Source of the DNA: Limanda limanda | Lineage: Eukaryota; Chordata; Actinopteri; Pleuronectiformes; Pleuronectidae | Direction of reading: 5' to 3' | Length of the DNA: 64,000 bases | Assembly (NCBI RefSeq): GCF_963576545.1 | Contig: NC_083641.1 | Coordinates: 19,057,523 to 19,121,522 of the forward strand | In this document: positions 47,215 through 60,310 of the stretch, one piece after another | Layout: each line of letters starts with the position of its first letter | Numbering within the stretch: the first letter of the stretch is position 1 | Translations under genes and position numbers: made by a program | Notes under the pieces: generated by a model | The model's input: the letters and a program-made list of their open reading frames with translations, nothing else | Database searches by the model: none | Told to the model about the DNA's origin: nothing

Positions 47215-50200
47215 TTCCTTACCAGTCGTGCAGCCTCTCTGACTGTGGCTGCGGTGTGAGTGACTGTATGCATGCATCAAGTGAGCGGTGATGAGCGTGT
47301 TTGTTTGTAACTAAACGTGCAGAGTGCGAGTCATGGGATTAGAACGTGAGTGCTTGTCAATTATCTCCTGTTTGTTTTGTATAATGTAAACGGCTATTTT
47401 AAAAAGCTCTAACACTGCTGGTATGTTCAAAGAACCTGTTAAAATGGAGCCTCGTCTGCTTGGAGGTCGTACGCTTGTTGTATTATGTCTTTCTTTTATA
47501 TATACAAACCCTGAGATTAGAAAAGAGGACATCCTCCTGTAAAACTACTTCTGTTTATTTGTATGAATGAACTTCAGTCAGTATGAATTCAAAGTAGCCC
47601 CGTGAAAGACTCATCAGACGTGCACAATGCAACCATGTTACCATGTGGCCTACTCGACCTGTTGCCTTTGTGTTGTATTGTGACCAGTGTTAATTTTGGC
47701 AGCTATTTTTGATTTAGTCTTAGTCTTAGTCTTTTGACGAAAATGCATATTAGTTTTAGTCTAGTTTTAGTCATTTTTATCCTTCTTAGTTTTAGTCTAG
47801 TTTTAGTCGACGAAAACAAATTACATTTTAATCTAGTTTTACTCGACGAAAACGAATTACATTTTAGTCTAGTTTTAGTCACATTTAATAGCCACATTAA
47901 ACTCCTTATCTTCCCTTCTCAGGTCCAGGGACCCCCTGTGTTGTGTCTACAACTGCATACTAGTCTAGCTTTCAGTACTTAGGTTGTCCATTAGATGTCC
48001 CTCCTATTGGTCTATAGCAGGGGTCGGCAACCTTTACTATCAAAAGAGCCATTTTGCCCCCTCTTCACCCAAATAAAATTTGTCTGGAGCCGCAAAACAT
48101 ATTTGATAACAAAGCTGATAAAATTTTATATAAAGTTATACTATACTAATATGTAGATTATTGCATTTATGAAATTATAGAACAACAATAAAGAAAACTG
48201 TTGACATTTTATTTATTTTTACCTGTTACAACAAAGGGAAACACCAAATGCTTATGAAGAGGAGAAGAAAATACACAGGCAAGTGTAGGCCTACTTTGAA
48301 ATAAATTAAACGCAGAACTATGTAGGGTTATTTGGGTCATCCCCATATTTGTGGGAAATGTATGAAATAAGAAGTACCCTATTTTTAAATAAATAAAAAC
48401 ATATAGCTGCAGCCTATATATTTTAGTTGGCGAAATGTGAAAACAAAAAGTTAAAGCAGATCAGACTGGAGGAGGAAACTGCAGCTCGGTAGAAACCAAC
48501 TGCAGCTTCTGCTCTGATCGAGAGGCTGCGGCGCTGATCTCAGAGCAGCTGAGACCAGAGAAACTCTGTGTTTTCACTGTTTCCATAGTTAAGAAGCAGT
48601 GAGTGAGCAGTGAGTCAGTGACCGGCCTGCTCCATGTGAACGAGCTCTGATCTCAGCTCTCTGAGCGAGTGCGCTGCGGCAGGGGGCGGAGCCGCGGGAC
48701 CGGAGCGCATCTGGGAGCACACACACACGCACACACACACAGACACACACACTCGCCGCTCCGGGTACTTCATGACGGCCTGATACGATTATGTTTTTAA
48801 AAATTGTTGTGACTTAGTCAACCGCCAACATTTTCGTTTCGTCTCGTCTTGTTAACGAAAATTAAAATAGATTTCGTCATAGTTTTTATTTTCAAAGATC
48901 CATTTCGTTACGTCTTCGTCTCGTCTTAAGGCTAATTTATGCCTCTCCGTTTCTTCTATTACGGACAGATAAGACCGCCGTATCCGTCGTGAAACGCCCT
49001 CTCCGAATGCTTCGTACAGCTTTTCGTACACGTCTGATTTTTCTAACTATCCGTCTTCATGTTTGAGACCCGACGGACCGCTCTTGGCTGTGATTGGTCC
49101 GCGAACGACATAATTTCCGTATAACGTCATTTCCGTATATTTCCGGACCTCAAACTTCCTGTTTACTTCCTGTTTACTTCCATGTAGCATTAAACCCAAA
49201 CACAACTATGATTCTACGATTAATGTGACGTGTGTGTTAAGCCAGCGGTGTTGTCCGGCTGACGGTGGCTCGTTCGAGCACTGAGGGCATGTGTGCACGG
49301 TTACAGACGGTTAAAACGAGCTTTCAAAACGGCGCTAGCAGGCTAGGCTAGCGGGCTAGGCTAGCCACCATGCTAACTGCGGTGGTAACAGTGCAAGAAC
49401 CCGCCGTCACGACTTTAATTCCACTTCTATCATGACACTGTTTCTATAATACCGTCAGGTTAGAAGCAAACACTGGATAGTAGTAGTTAGTGTCGGGAGT
49501 CCCTGCTGACTGTGTGTGGAAGCTGGGGGGAGCTAGGTCCGTGTAGCTTCTAGCTACATGTAGCCTCAAGCAGATTCAAGCTGTGTTATCAGCAACACAG
49601 TTCGGAAACAAGACCGGGGAACCGCTGCGCTAAGAAACGATTACATCAGCATTTTGACCCGCTGGGTGTCACTTTATTTAGTTCTGTTAGTTGCCATGGT
49701 TCAGTGTGTGGGAGGCAAGCTAACATGTCAACAGACACGTGGACTTCTTCTTCCCAAATGGGGTAGGCTTCTCTGAGCTCGTCTTCCGTTGCGCCACCTA
49801 TGGGTTTGGCGGTGAATTTTTTCCGGACGTAGACTGACGGAGAAGTAAAAATCAAAAAGAGTCTTTGCCCCCTGCTGAGAACTCTCCGAGAAACGGACAC
49901 GTAGTAGTATATAAGAGCCTTTAGTCATGGGAAAAGGGGCGTTAACGAATATTTATCGTTATCGTCAACGAAATTAACACTGATTGTGACAACATGTTTA
50001 TGTTTGTTTGATCCAAGTTGTTTTTTTGTTTTTTTTAATTTCAAGTAAAGTTTGTCTGAAATCACATTCAGTGCGTTTGTGTTTTTGATTTGGAGGCATC
50101 GACTTACAGAGACGATTTTCTTCAAAGTCCAACAAGGATTCAAAGGCAGAAATAACAAGTTATCAATGCAATGAAATTCTTTTCTCCACATGTCTGTACC

Positions 50201-50800
50201 TGATGTTGTCGATACATGTCTAAATACAACAATATGAAAATAGAATAAAATAAATCAAAGATGAAAAATCAAAGTTAAGAAAAATCCTAATTCATATTCA
50301 CTCATCACACCCATCGATAAAGACTGAGGTAGACAATTTTAACAATGTTCAAAGGGAATGTGCATATAGTCAAATGTGCAAAGAGACGCAAATTGTCTTT
50401 TCAATTCTCATATTTATTTTAACTTTTCTTGTTTACTCATAAATGTTACATCACAGTGTGAACTGTTGTTGATTCTTACACAAGTAAAAGTACAAAAGTA
50501 TGAAATTTCACTGTACTTTTCTTTAACTGCTTATATACACACACACAACCCTGAGATATCAGGGTGTCCCCCACCTCTCAACCAGTGTCAGCTAAGATCT
50601 GCACATAGACCGTATGCAACCCTTAACCCTGGGATAAAAAAGATTCTCTGGCCAAACCCTAACCCAAGGGTAGAAATGTAATAATACAAAACTGACAAAG
50701 ACATGGGCCGTTGAAGTAAATAGATCCCCTATGTGCCAATAGCACACATTATGAACACGTGTACAACTCCTGAAGATATCATAACACGTTTATAACAGGA
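47215..50800. repeat. Caspase-unit 3' flank module, copy upstream of U7 exon 8
   Basis: Same landmarks as 13330-14900. It is interrupted by the element at 47685-49982. In this and the later copies the flank joins the syntaxin-exon tail directly (GATTTGGGGAAGAGATTCCTTACCAGTCG). Confidence 0.8.
47685..49982 (+). mobile_element. hAT-like element (CAGTGTTAATT ends), 2.3 kb, with nested elements
   Basis: The left end CAGTGTTAATTTTGG and the right end CAGTGTTAATTTCGTTGACG (inverted) are flanked by a perfect 8-bp ATTGTGAC (47677-47684 and 49983-49990). The uninterrupted target GTATTGTGACGACAT is present in the sister flanks at about 14195, 41622 and 62564. Inside is TTTTAGTCTAGTTTTAGTC reiterated at 47730-47885, a second hAT-like start CAGGGGTCGGCAACCTTTAC (48018), and an AGGCTAATTTATGC...AGAGCCT element (about 48930-49920) flanked by TTA. 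No transposase was recognised. Confidence 0.85.
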
Positions 50801-50805
50801 ATATC

Positions 50806-53800
50806 TCAAACAAGATTGAGACCTGGATAAAAGTAGAAGCGTTTTGTCAGTGTGCATCTGTCCTTGGTTGCCATCTGCCTTATGTTTGAAGGGCGGTAAT
50901 CTTCAAAGCATTGCATGACCTGTGGAAACAGACAGGGTATAAGATTTAAAAAAACAAGACCATTATTACAGCTTTATTACTGATGTTATTTTCCATTTAA
51001 ACACATTTTACAATAATATTTTACACTCAGAACGGATTAAGAATAGTCTACACTTACTTTTCTGAAAAGTTCCTCAATGTCATCCTCGTTTGCGGCCGTG
51101 TTGAATACGTTGACAGTAAACCGGATTAACAAAGACCCGAGAACAGGATGTCTATATGCGACGGTGCCTGCAGCGCAAAACATGAAAAAAAGAAGATACA
51201 TTTATCGTCTTTCATCTTCACTCTGTCGTGAGTTTCAGAATGAGATTATTTTAGATTTAAACGGACCAGGTGTGCTGGAGAGAAGAGAGATGAAGTCTTT
51301 TTCTCTGTGTTCGATTCTTTGCAAACTATCAGGAGAAAACCCTCCGTGTCTGATTTCAGCAGGCCCAGCCGCAGAGTCGCTCACCAGCACAGCGCCTTTC
51401 TCACCTGAAACATGTGGCCCACTTTTAATACAGATTGATACAGAAAACAAGACCTTCATGAATTTGTATTAAATTAAGTTTAGTTACTTTCATCACCTCA
51501 CCCCCTTCATGCATCCCTTCATCCCTCATCCTTACCTTCTCCCTTCATCCCTACCCCCATGCCTTCATCCTCCTTTCCTTCATCCCTACATGCATCCCTT
51601 CATCCCTACCCTCAGTACTTCATGCACCTTTACTCATCCCTACATTCAACTGTTCATACCGCTTGCATGTCTCATTCTAGGTACTGGCTGGGTGTCCTGT
51701 AATAAGCACTGGTGGAATGATGCCTGAGAGAACCAGAGTCTCCCTCCTCTCAGACAAGCCTATGAGACACAGCTTCACCTCAACCCCTTCACTTCACTTG
51801 CATTCATTTCTCCTCAACTTCCAACACATCAATTTCCATTCAAACCTTTAAATGTATGGTTGGGGCGTATCCCTTACTAGAGAAAGATTGGTGTATCTGT
51901 AAAGACTGGATGAGAATTACCTCCTCTGCAGGCCTGGATGATGAGGATTTTAGTTTTGTTCAGCAGAGTCGGACATTTCTCTGGACCCAAGTGTTTATAA
52001 ATGTTGTCGATTGGGAACTCATCCGGTTCATGTGGTGTCCAGTCGACACCTAGGATAATTCCCAGCTTGCCATGAGACATGATAACCACCATCACGCTGT
52101 CTGTCTCTCGGAGTTTTGGATGTTCAGAGAACTTGATTACAGCATCATCGATGGCCTGTGAGAAGAAATTAGAAAAAGTTAGGTTTCATTTACTCATCGT
52201 CAACCAGGAAAAAGATATGTATTTCCCTTTTCACCGTGACACACCTTTGCAGTGAGGTTTGTGTATTTCACCACCTTGTATCCCAGACCTGTGAGAAGTT
52301 TCTCTGCGTTCTCCTCGTCTTTCTCAGCTCCATGTCTGTCTAATGTCTTAAGCTTGAATTTTATATTGGTGATAAGCAGCGCCACACGATTCCTAAAGTT
52401 ATCTTTGGTCACAGGGTAAATCTGAAAGGAAGAGTTTAAAGGATATTGTCGTCTTATATGTAAATTAACAAAAATTTACCATGTCTACAATGAAAACTTT
52501 CACAAGATACATTTTAGAAAACAATTTTGAGGTAAACTGAGATGCAAACTAACTCAATAAAATGTCCCATTGTTTCCACTAGATAATAAAATAGCAATAG
52601 GGTAATTCTATCAATTAAGCCACATTTATATGACTTTAATGAGAGACTGACATCTTTCTTGTTCTGTTTATTCCTCCAGAAATCCTTAGTAGTGGGAATG
52701 AGTGTGGTCGACCAGCCCCCCTCCTTAATGCTCCGAGGCTCTGCCGCTGCAAACCACAGAAATACAAGATTACGTAATAAAATGAAGTATTTGAGACTGA
52801 AAATACAATATTGGTTTGGAAAGAGTAGAATAAGTTCTCACCCGGTGGAGCAGGCGGTAGCGGGCCGAGGCCCAGCTCAGAGTAAAGAAAGAGATCACAG
52901 CTTTGAAGGTGATCGATCATCATCATGCTGGCTTTATCACCTTTTCTCCTCACCGTGTCGATGAGGCAGCGCGCCTTGTTCTCTCTGGTGCTGTTCCCCT
53001 CCAGTATGGCGTCTTTTTGCCAGTCGTTCACAATGCGATCCTCCAGAATGTTGTCTAGGAGCCGATCAAGAGTTGGTATGGACACCTGTTCCACGAACTT
53101 CGTTCTCACCTTGGCGAGCTTGTCTAGAGAACGGAATATAAATCATGGTAAAAGTAAAGTAAATTGCAAAACTTATACACATGGATCCTGACCAACTCAC
53201 AGGGCTAAGACAAGCAACCTGTGGGCAATTTAAGTGTTTGGGCTTCTTTGGACTCTATACTTGGAATTTAGACGTCATTAGAATATGGGAGGAAGCGAGA
53301 GAACCAGCAGAAAACACACTAACATGCAGGGAGAACATTGAATAGAATAATTACAGAATTATTTTCAAAACATTATATCTTTTCCAACCCTTAGAAAGGA
53401 CAACAGTTGAGTTTTAAGACATTACATATCATGACATCTAACAGCTCTTTAACACTTCATCCTGGACACTTAAGTGTTTAATTCCTAATCCTACAGTGAC
53501 AAAAAGAGGCTCAAATGCTCGTAAGTTTAATCAGAAAATTATGTAGAATCAATCTGTGTATTTAGTGATGCTTTGTACTCAACGTATAAAGGACAACAAG
53601 TTCAAACTAAAGCAGTCTAATATAACAGTCCTGTTATAAATCCTATAGTCATGAAGTAGGTTTAAAAGAGGGTTGATTCAACTGTACAGTTATTTCAGAG
53701 GATGTGTTTTGTGCTGCAGTTGAACTCATCTTGTGATCATTTTAATAGATTGGGGACAACAACAGGAACCCCAGTAAAACAAATCTGATATTTTTTTAAT

Positions 53801-54455
53801 ACTTATTTAACGTTACTAAAACTGGCTGAAACGTAGTGATTGACAGCAGAGACAGACACCACACTACAGTGCACAGATGTGTTGTTCCATCTTTATATAC
53901 AGTCTACTTTTTAAATTGTCTTGAATGATAATAGCTTAGCATTTTTACAAGCATTAGCCAACACAACAGAAGGCTTTTGTTTCAGTCCAACGTCACCAGA
54001 TCCTTCAGCTGAGATCAACTTTATGAGATGACTTGAGTACTTTGACCTTCCTTTATGGTTTCAACCCAAACCCGAACAAACACTTCACTAGCTTTGAATA
54101 TAATGTAGACAAACACATATATTATAGTCGAGTTAAATCGCATTGAAGAGGCTTGTCGACATTTACATAATAGAGCTTGCATACTTTCACTTTCTCTTTT
54201 AACTGGAACATAGACACGTTGGTCCTATAGGAAACTGTAGGGAAGCCTGATCGAAACGTTTAGGACAAATTCAAGCTGTGAAAGATGAAGTCATGTTTCT
54301 GAAACTCATCCTCCTCTTCGCCCTGATAACAAACACCGATCAACCACCTCTGCGTTACCTGGCTGATCGCCTCCATATTGTACATACAGTAGATTTTGCG
54401 ATGTGCCACGGTGGCGCGTAAAGTTACATTCAGATCCTAAACTCTTACCGTCCAT
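50806..54455 (-). CDS. Caspase-1-like CARD caspase U7, complete eight-exon gene
   Basis: Exons 5' to 3': exon 1 54449-54455 (ATGGACG), exon 2 52842-53123, exon 3 52652-52746, exon 4 52245-52421, exon 5 51921-52155, exon 6 51267-51404, exon 7 51058-51167, exon 8 50806-50919; phases agree, 385 codons. CARD as in U6, with changes such as TVRRKGDKASMMMIDHLQSC. Catalytic His in MSHGK, Cys in QACRG, Arg in YRHPVLGS (matching the mammalian caspase-1 pattern WRHP better than U6 does), end FYFYPGLNLV. Exon 6 opens with a GGT glycine instead of GAT aspartate after QACRG. Intron 1 is almost the same as in U6. Exon 3 is two codons longer (GGW insertion). No damaging change was seen, so a functional protease is likely. 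Confidence 0.85.
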
Positions 54456-54792
54456 TGCACAGATGTCGTGTCACAGAGTTCTTCTTGCTGCAGTCTGCAA
54501 ACCAGACGAGAGAGAGTCTCCTGTCAATTCACCACAGGTCGCGTATCTTCAGTTAAGGGGTGGGAGGAGGGGGGGGGGGGGGGGGGGGAGGAAACACCTG
54601 GAAACATCAGCTCCTTCGAAGAACCTTAAAGGGATAGTTCGCACACTCCTCACCAAGATGCCGATGGAGGGGGATTCGTATGTATCCACACACAAATCCA
54701 CACAAATCCACACAAATGCAGAAATATTATTTGTGAAACTTTAATTTATTTGTGAACTTTTTTTTAAACAAGTACAAACGATTATAATAATA

Positions 54793-54842
<50 letters not shown>

Positions 54843-55195
54843 ATTGGAATACATGTGTGAGGAGCTCCAGCTCCTCATTCCCCATATTCACAGAGAGTGG
54901 TGTGTAATTATCCCATGTAACTCCCTCTTCTTACAACCCACCACAGTGGAACAACTGTGCCACCTCTTGGTAAATATCTGTAACAGCACTCAAAGGTGGA
55001 GTAATTCCATGCACCAGATGACCCCAACTCCCTTCAAGGGTCCTGACCTGTATAATTATTTACCCACTTATAATCAAACACTGTGCAGCAGCAACATTTC
55101 CTCTTCTCCTTTTCTTTTTATTCTTTCTCCTTTTTCCACTGAATTATGATTTGACTCCAGTCTTCCTGGTTCCCCTCTCATTGTCCCCCATGCAG

Positions 55196-55273
55196 AAGAA
55201 GATCCTGATATGAGGTTGTGTTGGACTATGTCTAATCATCATCATTATCGCCCTCACTATTGGACTCACTTAG
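55196..55273 (+). pseudogene. Duplicated syntaxin-type TM exon, copy 3, with premature stop
   Basis: It carries the same TGA at codon six as the copy at 46878, which shows that the two descend from one mutated duplicate. Confidence 0.8.
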
Positions 55274-55534
55274 GACCATAAGAGAACCTCACAGAGCAGG
55301 CAGGACCTGACGTGATGCACAGCACAGTACAAAGTGTTCAGGTGTTACAGTGGGCTATGTGATGTGCAGTCAGGAACTGCTGCTACAGTAAAAAATAAGC
55401 GTTTTTCATGTGGTCATTTGATATATATATGCTATTTATTCATTGAAATTAAAGAAAATATATTTAAACATATTGTATTGTAAAATGTTCTGGATATGAA
55501 AGGACTTCTCGGGATAAGAGATTTGGGGAAGAGA

Positions 55535-57160
55535 TTCCTTACCAGTCGTGCAGCCTCTCTGACTATGGCTGCGGTGTGAGTAACTGTATGCATGCATCAA
55601 GTGAGCGGTGATGAGCGTGTTTGTTTGTAACTAAACGTGCGGAGTGCGAGTCATGGGATTAGAACGTGACTGCTTGTCAATTATCTCCTGTTTGTCTGGT
55701 ATAATGTAAACGGATATATATATTAAAAAGCTCTAACACTGCCGGTATATTCAAAGAACCTGTTAAAATGGAGTCTCGTTGGAAGTCAACTAAAGCTCCC
55801 TCCAGTACTCAGTGGCTCAACGACACCATGTCTTTTCTAAAGCTGGAAAAGATCAGATATTCAGTGAAAGGTAGCTCTAACAAATTTTATAGTAAGTGGC
55901 TTCCCTTTCTTACATTCTTCCACTCTCTCCAGTCCCTGCCCCTTGATTGACGGACCCCCCCTCCTCTACATCCCAAGAGGAAGAATGTATATACTATTCT
56001 TGATCCATCAAGATGCGCAGTGTTTTTGTGGTGTTTATGTCTCTGTGTATTGCTGATTGCCGTGCTGAGATTGTGATACCCAATGTAAATTTGACATTGA
56101 TTTCTGACCTACTGTGCCTAACCTCTTAATAAAAATATAAAAAAAAGTCGCTTGGAAGTCGTACGCTTGTTGTATTATGTCTTTTTTAAAATATATATAC
56201 AAACCCTGAGATTAGAAAAGAGCACATCCTCCTGTAAAACTACTTCTGTTTATTTGTATGAATGAACTTCAGTCAGTATGAATTCAATGTGGCCTACTCA
56301 CCCTGTTGCCTTTGTGTTGTATTGTGAAGACATGGTTATGTCTGTATGATCCAAGTTGTTTTTTTGTTTTTTTTAATTTCAAGTAAAGTTTGTCTGACAA
56401 ATCACATTCAGTGCGTTTGTGTTTTTGATTTGGAGGCATTGACTGACAGACGATTTTCTTCAAAGTCCAACAAGGATTCAAGGATTCAAACGCAGAAATA
56501 TCAAGTTATCAATGCAATGAAATTCTTTTTTCCCCATGTCTCTACCTGATGTTGTCGATACATGTCTAAATACAACAATATAAAAACAGAATAAAATAAA
56601 TCAAAGATGAAAAATCGAAGTTAAGAAAAATCCTAATTCATATTCACTCATCACACCCATCAATAAAGACTGAGGTAGACAATTTTAACAATGTTCAAAG
56701 GGAATGTGCATATGGTCAAATGTGCAAAGAGACGCAATGTCTTTTCAATTCTCATATTTATTTTAACTTTTCTTGTTTACTCATAAATGTTACATCACAG
56801 TGTGAACTGTTGTTGATGAATCTTACACAAGTAAAAGTACAAAAGTATTAAAGTTCACTGTACTTTTCCTTAACTGCTTATATACACAGACACACACAAC
56901 CCTGCGATATTAAACTGTCCAGACCGAGGGTGTCCCCCATCTCTCAACCAGTGTCAGCTAAGATCTGCACATAGACCGTATGCAACCCTTAACCCTGGGA
57001 TAAAAAAGATTCTCTGGCCAAACCCTAACCCAAGGGTAAAAATGTAATAATACAAAACTGACGAAGACATGGCCGTTGAAGTAAATAGATCCCCTGTGCC
57101 AAAAGCACACATTATGAACACGTGTACAACCCCTAAAGATATAACATGTTCATAAGAAGT
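55535..57160. repeat. Caspase-unit 3' flank module, copy 3' of U8
   Basis: Same module, split by the L1 3' end at 55788-56151. Confidence 0.8.
55788..56151 (+). mobile_element. L1-type LINE 3' end (ORF2 C terminus plus tail)
   Basis: TTGGAAGTC flanks it (55779-55787 and 56152-56160). The + strand encodes STQWLNDTMSFLKLEKIRYS and NKFYSKWLPFLTFF, the typical C-terminal end of fish L1-like ORF2. It then has about 180 bp of 3'UTR with AATAAA at 56128 and an A-rich tail. It is 5'-truncated and inserted in the U8 3' flank. Confidence 0.85.
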
Positions 57161-57163
57161 GTC

Positions 57164-60100
57164 TCAAACAACATTGAGACCTGGATAAAAGTAGAAGCGT
57201 TTTGTAAGTGTGCATCTTTCCTTGGACGGCATCTGCCTTATGTTTGAAGGGCGGAACTCTTCAAAGCGTTGCATGACCTGTGGAAACAGACAGGGTATAA
57301 GATTTTATAAAAACAAGACCATCATTACTGCTTTATTACTGATGTTATTTTACCTTTAAAAACATTATACAATAATATTTTACACTCAGAATGGATTCAA
57401 AAAAGTCTACACTTACTTTTCTGAAAAGTTTGTCGATGTCATCCTCGTATGCGTGGGTGTTGAATACGTCGACAACATACCGGATTAAAAAGGACCCGAG
57501 ATTTCGATCTCTTTATGCCTTGGTGCCTGCAACGCACGAAAAGACAGAAGATACATTTATCGTCTTTCATTTTCACTCTGTCGTGAGATTTACAATGAGA
57601 TTGTTTTAGATTTAAACGGACCAGGAGAAAAGAGAGATGAAGTCTTTTTCTGTGTGTTCGAATGTTGGCCAACTATCAGGAGAACCCCCTTCGTGTCTGA
57701 TTTCATCAGGCACAGCCGCAGAGTCGCTCACCAGCACAGCGCCTTTCTCACCTGAAACATGTGGCCCACTTTTAATACAGATTGATACAGAAAACAAGAC
57801 CTTCATTAATTCGTATTAAATTAACTTTAGTTACATTCATCACCTCATCCCTTCATGCATCCCTTCATCCGTCATCCTTACCTGCTCCCTTCATCCCTAC
57901 CCTCATGCCTTCATCCTCCTTCCCTCATCCCTACCCTGATTCATTCATCCCCTCATCCCTACATGCATCCCTATATCCTTACCTCATCCCTTCATCCCTA
58001 CATGCAACCCTTCATCCCTCATCCTTACCTTCTCCCTTCATCCCTACCCTCAGTACTTCATGCTCCTTTCCTCATCCCTACATTCAACTACTTACCGCTT
58101 GCATGTCTCATTCTAGGTACTGGCTGGGTGTCCTGTAATAAGCACTGGTGGAATGATGCCTAAGAACAAGAGTCTCCCTCCTCTCAGACAAGCCTATGAG
58201 ACACAGCTTCACCTCAACCCCTTCACTCAATGTGCATTCATTTCTCCTCAACTTCCAACACATCAATTTCCATTCAAACCTTTAAATCACTTATGGTTGG
58301 GGCGTATCCCTTACTAGAGAAACATTGGTGTATCTGTAAAGACTGGATGACAATTACCTCCTCTGCTGGCCTGGATGATGAGGATTTTAGTTTTGTTCAG
58401 CAGAGCCGGACATTTCTCTGGACCCAAGTGTTTATAAATGTTGTCGATTGGGAACTCATCCGGTCCCTTGTCATCAGATTTTGAGGTTTGCAGTAGTCTA
58501 GCTTTCCGTTTCCAGGCGACACCTAGGATATTTCCCAGTTCCCCTTGAGACCCGATAACCACCATCACGCTGTCTGTCTCTCGGAGTTTTGGATGTTTAG
58601 AGAACTTGATTACAGCATCATCGATGGCCTGTGAGAAGAAATTAGAAAGAGTTAGGTTTCATTTACTCATCGTCAACCAGGAAAAAGATATGTATTCCCC
58701 TTTTCACCGTGACGCACCTTTGCAGTGAGGTTTGTGTATTTCACCACCTCGTATCCCAGATCTGTGAGAAGTTTCTCTGCGTTCTCCTCGTCTTTCTCAG
58801 CTCCATGTCTGTCAAATCTCTTAAGCTTGAACTTTATATTGGTGATAAGCAGCGCCACACGATTCCTATAGTTATCTTTGGTCACAGGGTAAATCTGAAA
58901 AGAAGAGTTTAAAGGATATTGTAGTTTTATATGTAAATTAAACAAAAATGTACCATGTCTACAATGAGAACTTTCACAAGATACATTTTAGAAAACCATT
59001 TTGAGGTAAACTGAGATGCAAACTAACTCAATAAAATGTCCAATTGTTTCCACTAGATCGGTGGTTCTCAAAGTGGGGGGCGCGAACACTCTCCAGGGGG
59101 GGCGCGATGTCACAGACAGAGAAAAAATTAAAAATTGTAAAAAATGTAACATTTTTTAAAAACGACCGCCGACCTGTCACTGGTTAGTGAAAGCTCCCTC
59201 AGTGGCAAAATGCAAGGCGCTGGACTGAGACAAACAAATCATATACAGTTTCGTTCCTGATCCACCAATCGAAAGAGGAGTGTTATCATTTGAACGCGAG
59301 TTGCACGTACGCTTCCGAGTATAAAAGCAACCGCAGGCATGGTCAGCGCTCATCCTCACTGAGACCACACCCTGCAGAGCTTGTGCGATTGCTCTTGTTT
59401 CCTCTATCATTCAGATATTCATTGCTTTATAAACAGTCTTTTTAAAGACTCACTCCTTCCTTAGTAATACCTTCAATAATAATAATATAATGATGGTGAT
59501 AATAATGATGATTATTATAATAAGAAAGCATGCAGGCTCACATAGCGGCTAATATTAATAGCCTACTTATAGGCCTACTACTACTGATCATAATCATAAT
59601 AATAATAAAAATAATAACAATAAATTGTAAAATAGAAAAATAGTAATAATAATTGTCTGTATGGGCCTAACAATAACAATAGCCTAACCTTGGCATGTCA
59701 GGTCTTTCAATAACAATATGCTATCTATCTACATATCTGTCTATCTATATTTGGTGGTTTAGTTGAGGGCGGCGGTGGCAGCAATAGTCTAATTCTATCA
59801 ATTAAGCCACATTTATATGACTTTAATGAGAGACTGACAGCTTTATTGTTCTGTTTCTCCCTCCAGAAATCATCAGTAGTGGGGATGAGTGTGGTCGACC
59901 AGCCCCCCTCCTTATCGCTCCGAGGTTCTGCAGCTGCAAACAACAGAAATACAAGATTACATAATAAAATGAAGTATTTGAGTCTGAAAATACGACATTA
60001 GTTTGGAAAAATAGAATAAAGTTCTCACCCGGTGCAGCAGGCGGTAGCGGGCCGAGGCCCAGCTCAGAGTAAAGAAAGAGATCACAGTTTTGAAGGTGAG

Positions 60101-60310
60101 CGATCATCATCATGCTGGCTTTATCGCCTTTTCTCCTCACCGTGTCGATGAGGCAGCGCGCCTTGTTCTCTCTGGTGCTGTTCCCCTCCAGTATGGCGTC
60201 TTTTTGCGAGTCGTTCACAATGAGATCCTGCAGAAGGTTGTCTAGGAGCCAATCAATAGTTGGTATGGACACCTGTTCCACGAACTTCATTCTCACCTTG
60301 AAAAGCTTGT
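57164..60310 (-). pseudogene. Caspase-1-like copy U8: both catalytic residues replaced, stop, frameshift, no exon 1
   Basis: Exons: 2 60029-60310 (CARD, open), 3 59839-59933, 4 58718-58894, 5 58358-58628, 6 57622-57751, 7 57417-57526, 8 57164-57277 (open). In exon 5 the His motif is GSQGE and the active site QASRG, so both dyad residues are gone. Exon 6 lacks 8 bp relative to U6/U7 and is out of frame. Exon 7 has TAA where sisters have TAT (fourth codon after the acceptor). Exon 1 and its flank are deleted: the sequence jumps at about 61279 from TAGACAAACAAATAT to ACCTGGAAACATCAGC. The CARD itself is intact except that SIPTIDWLLDNLLQDLIVND differs. A hAT-like segment sits in intron 3. Confidence 0.9.
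59059..59780. mobile_element. hAT-like insertion (CGGTGGTTCTCAAAGTGGGG end) in U8 intron 3
   Basis: The sister introns read CACTAGATAATAAAATAGCAATAG. Here CACTAGAT is followed by CGGTGGTTCTCAAAGTGGGG, a classic hAT/Charlie-type end, and the intron resumes at GCAATAG (59781). The interior has an AAT-rich microsatellite-like stretch (59465-59690). No second terminal repeat was found, so the right side is probably truncated. Confidence 0.6.

Noticed and set aside
57782..58163. Pro/Ser/His-rich ORFs of 102-118 codons
   Set aside because: They run through the CATCCCT minisatellite and the caspase intron; open only because the repeat lacks stops.
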